Under the pieces are notes generated by a model that worked only from the letters and a program-made list of their open reading frames with translations, did no database searches and had not been told where the DNA came from. The position numbers and the translations under genes were made by a program. Below, in pieces: positions 62,251-64,000 of a DNA stretch of 64,000 bases. The stretch's first letter is position 1, and each line of letters opens with the position of its first letter. The stretch is from CAVWSM01 sp963798505. GTDB taxonomy: Bacteria; Actinomycetota; Actinomycetes; Jiangellales; Jiangellaceae. Location: positions 372,001-436,000 of the forward strand of contig CAWCTX010000005.1 of NCBI GenBank assembly GCA_963798505.1, written 5' to 3'.

Positions 62251-62299
62251 ATCAGGGGGACCCGTGTCCAAACCTTCTGGACACGGGTCCCCCTGATCG
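62251..62299. terminator. Perfect GATCAGGG-type bidirectional hairpin
   Basis: The arms GATCAGGGGGACCCGTGTCC and GGACACGGGTCCCCCTGATC, plus one extra A-T pair, form a perfect 21-bp stem around a 7-base loop. It separates the convergent stops of the small protein (62234) and the histone-like gene (62321). It is related to the hairpin at 2167-2224. Confidence 0.8.
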
Positions 62300-62320
62300 G
62301 TTGCTAGCGGCGGCGGCGGC

Positions 62321-62826
62321 TCAGCGAGCGGCCTTACGTGCCGTCGTCTTGCGTGCCGTGGTCTTGCGCGCCGTGGCCTTGGTTGTCCGCTTGGTGGCGG
62401 TGCGCTTGGCCGGTGCGCGCTTGGCGGTGGTCTTCTTGGCCGTCGCCTTCTTGGTGGTGCGCTTGGCCGGTGCGCGCTTGGCGGTGGTCTTCTTGGCCGT
62501 CGCCTTCTTGGTGGTGCGCTTGGTGGCGGTGCGCTTGGCCGGTGCGCGCTTGGCGGTGGTCTTCTTGGCGGTGGCCTTCTTGGTCGTCGCCTTCCTCGCC
62601 GTGGTCTTGCGCGCGGTGGTCTGCGGGACTTGCGGGCCGTGGTCTTCTTGGCCGCAGTCTTGCGCGTGGCGGTCTTCCTGGTCGCCGTCTTCTTGGCCGC
62701 CGTCCTCTTTGCCGGCGCACGCTTGGTTGTGCTGCGCTTGGCGGCGGTCTTCTTGGTGGTGGTCCGCTTGGCAGCGGTCTTCGTTGCAGCGGACGCTCTC
62801 GTGGCGGTGGCCCTTGTCGCGGCCAT
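62321..62826 (-). CDS. Histone H1-like Lys/Ala/Thr-rich protein, one frameshift
   Basis: The basic protein has about 168 residues made of AAKKTTAKRAPAKRT-type repeats, like the C-terminal tails of eukaryotic H1 and of actinobacterial HU (HupB/HupS). It should bind DNA non-specifically. The first 67 residues read MAATRATATRASAATKTAAK in one frame. Near 62625 the frame shifts and continues ARKTTARKATTKKATAKKTT to the stop at 62321. Direct DNA repeats of about 60 bp (62398-62590) encode the tail, so length errors are likely here. There is no globular HU domain, so it is a stand-alone tail protein. Confidence 0.8.
62398..62590. repeat. Coding tandem repeats of about 60 bp in histone-like gene
   Basis: Three near-identical units contain GGCCGGTGCGCGCTTGGCGG and TGGTCTTCTTGGCCGTCGCC, the third offset by a 12-base insertion. 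They encode the Lys/Ala repeats on the minus strand and are not CRISPR. Confidence 0.7.
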
Positions 62827-63156
62827 CCTTTCCTCCCCGCACTGAGACGATGTGTTCGACTTCTCGCCGAACTCCTTAAGGCGAGCATGTCACTGTCACT
62901 TGCAAGTGTGTGGTATCTGTGCAGATTCGGCGCGCCGAAAACTGCTGGTCAGAGGTGTGTTGCCGCTCGCTCGTGAAGTGTGCCGACGCGTCACACATTG
63001 TCGGTCGTCGATTACCGCGATTGTCCGCGCATTGCTAGAACCCGTGTAGTGCAAGGGAAACAGAAGAGCTGTGCGAATGCATTCGCACAGCTCCGCTGGT
63101 GTGTTAGCGATGCTTCAACCGCTGTTGTGCAGGTGCTGAAGTCGCCAGAAAAAAAG
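62827..63156. other. AT-richer intergenic region with perfect palindrome
   Basis: This 330-bp spacer between the histone-like gene and panB is visibly lower in GC than its surroundings. It holds the panB terminator palindrome (63066-63093) and presumably the promoter of the histone-like gene. No gene is seen. Confidence 0.45.
63066..63093. terminator. 28-bp perfect palindrome after panB
   Basis: Each strand reads GAGCTGTGCGAATG for 14 bases before the centre, so the palindrome is perfect. It lies about 64 bp past the panB stop on the minus strand and is followed by few T residues, as usual in actinobacterial terminators. Confidence 0.65.
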
Positions 63157-63993
63157 TTAGGCGTAGGACTGCTCGTCAGACGGGTAGACGCCTGTCACGA
63201 CCTCTTCGGCGTAGGCCTTGGCTGCACGCGTGAGCTCGCCGCGCACGTCGCCGTACCTCTTCACGAAGCGCGGCACACGACCGGCACGCATGCCCGCCAT
63301 GTCCTGCCACACGTTGACCTGCGCGTCGCAATGCGGGCCGGCGCCGATGCCGATCGTGGGGATCGTGAGCTCTTCGGTGACCCGCTTAGCGACCTCGCTC
63401 GGCACCATCTCGAGCACCACAGCGAACGCTCCCGCCCGCTGCAGCGACTTGGCGTCGCGAACGACGCGCTCCGCGTGCTCGCCGCGGCCCTGCACGCGGT
63501 AGCCACCAAGTGCGTTGACGCTCTGCGGCGTGAAGCCGACGTGGCCCATCACCGGGATGCCGGCGTCGACGATCGCCTCGACCGACTCGGCGACGCGCTC
63601 GCCGCCTTCGAGCTTGACGGCCTGCGCACCGCCCTCTTTGAGGAACCGGATCGACGTCTCGAGCGCCTGGTCGGGACCCACCTGGTAAGAGCCGAACGGC
63701 AGATCGGCCACGACCAGCGCGCGCTTCGTGGCCCGGACGACCGCGCGGACAAAGGGCATCAGATCGTTGACCGTGACCGGGATCGTGTCGTCGTAACCGA
63801 GCACGTTGTTGGCGACCGAGTCACCAACGAGCAGCACCGGGATGCCGATCGCGTCGAAGACCTCCGCGGTGTACATGTCGTAGGCCGTGAGCATCGGCCA
63901 TTTCTGCTGACGCTCCTTGGCCTGCTGCAGGTCGCGGATTGTCACGCGCCGGTTGAGAGTGCCGCCGTAGAGGGGTGCGGTCTCCTGCTCCAT
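63157..63993 (-). CDS. panB: 3-methyl-2-oxobutanoate hydroxymethyltransferase
   Basis: This 278-residue enzyme makes ketopantoate, the first committed step to pantothenate and CoA. The magnesium and substrate sites are present: MLTAYDMYTAEVFDAIGIPV, LLVGDSVANNVLGYDDTIPV, DLPFGSYQVGPDQAL, KLEGGERVAESVEAIVDAGI, VMGHVGFTPQSVNALGGYRV and IGIGAGPHCDAQVNVWQDM. It starts at ATG 63993. It is the orthologue of Rv2225 by synteny. Confidence 0.96.
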   Translation of the reverse strand: MEQETAPLYGGTLNRRVTIRDLQQAKERQQKWPMLTAYDMYTAEVFDAIGIPVLLVGDSVANNVLGYDDTIPVTVNDLMPFVRAVVRATKRALVVADLPFGSYQVGPDQALETSIRFLKEGGAQAVKLEGGERVAESVEAIVDAGIPVMGHVGFTPQSVNALGGYRVQGRGEHAERVVRDAKSLQRAGAFAVVLEMVPSEVAKRVTEELTIPTIGIGAGPHCDAQVNVWQDMAGMRAGRVPRFVKRYGDVRGELTRAAKAYAEEVVTGVYPSDEQSYA

Positions 63994-64000
63994 GGTTGAG

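Noticed and set aside
62398..62590. Tandem repeats resembling CRISPR or minisatellite
   Set aside because: They are in-frame coding repeats of the histone-like gene without unique spacers.
62301..62879. Plus-strand frame opposite the histone-like gene, rich in Ala/Val/Leu and looking like a membrane protein
   Set aside because: It is the antisense reading of Lys/Ala/Thr codon repeats. The minus strand gives a coherent H1-like protein with start, stop and terminator.

Overview
The window is chromosomal DNA from a high-GC Gram-positive actinobacterium. The evidence is GTG-rich starts, ATGA/GTGA-coupled operons, a class A RNase P RNA, a FasR-FabD-FabH-AcpP-FabF-AccD fatty-acid block beside DUF3145, a homodimeric-type aceE, polyphosphate glucokinase and a Lys/Ala-rich histone-like protein. 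Propionibacteriales (Nocardioides-like) is my best guess, from content only. From about 31 to 64 kb the gene order follows a block known from Mycobacterium tuberculosis (Rv2225 to Rv2247: panB, RNase H-phosphatase, zinc-ribbon, NIF3, AhpE, DUF3052, aceE, fasR, fabD, acpM, kasA, accD6), with insertions.

1-13.5 kb is a sugar region. It has a xylose isomerase cut by the left edge, a frame-broken sugar isomerase/epimerase, a conserved small protein, a DHA2 efflux pump, a SigA/SigB-like sigma factor, tRNA-Asn and a two-component pair. A second xylose isomerase follows, behind a LacI regulator that is divergent from a GH3 beta-xylosidase/glucosidase; paired operator-like palindromes lie between them.

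13.6-20.0 kb is a 6.35-kb integrated element. A CAT-anticodon tRNA is the left attachment site and a 46-bp copy of its 3' end at 19939-19984 is the right one. Inside are a frame-broken tyrosine integrase, an N-terminally truncated HK97 capsid gene, a secreted protein, small phage-type ORFs, a GIY-YIG protein and several hairpin terminators. No terminase, portal or replication gene is visible, so it is a prophage or satellite remnant.

20.1-24.0 kb (minus strand) holds three exported proteins: a DUF1080 lipoprotein, a PQQ-type sugar dehydrogenase with a PKD domain, and a Tat-exported TIM-barrel epimerase. They look like an extracytoplasmic glycoside oxidation/cleavage set. 24.4-26.7 kb is a YtrA-type GntR regulator with an ABC exporter. 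26.7-33.2 kb holds an S9 peptidase, a cupin, a YCII-DGPF protein with its ECF42-type sigma factor, a pirin and an ABC1 kinase. 33.3-40.5 kb is the fatty-acid synthesis cluster; its FabD carries an extra biotinyl/lipoyl-like domain.

40.5-48.0 kb interrupts the expected aceE-fasR neighbourhood. It contains a LacI regulator, a PHP phosphoesterase, a VOC remnant, a membrane protein, and a divergent pair: a TPR-CHAT caspase-like protease and an S8 subtilase, both frame-broken as read. 48-64 kb returns to housekeeping genes: aceE, DUF1918, DUF3052, AhpE, tRNA-Val, NIF3, zinc-ribbon coiled coil, RNase H-phosphatase, RNB exonuclease, rnpB, an SH3 cell-wall protein, ppgK, ldh, map, a histone-like protein and panB.

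Two genome-scale themes stand out. Convergent gene ends carry two families of palindromic repeats: a GCTGGGGCGCCC family at three sites and a GATCAGGG...TCCAA family at two. Frameshifts are strongly clustered in some genes (about 1.1-2.1, 14-28 and 43-48 kb) and absent from most others. They may be real decay or local base-calling errors, and I cannot separate these from sequence alone.
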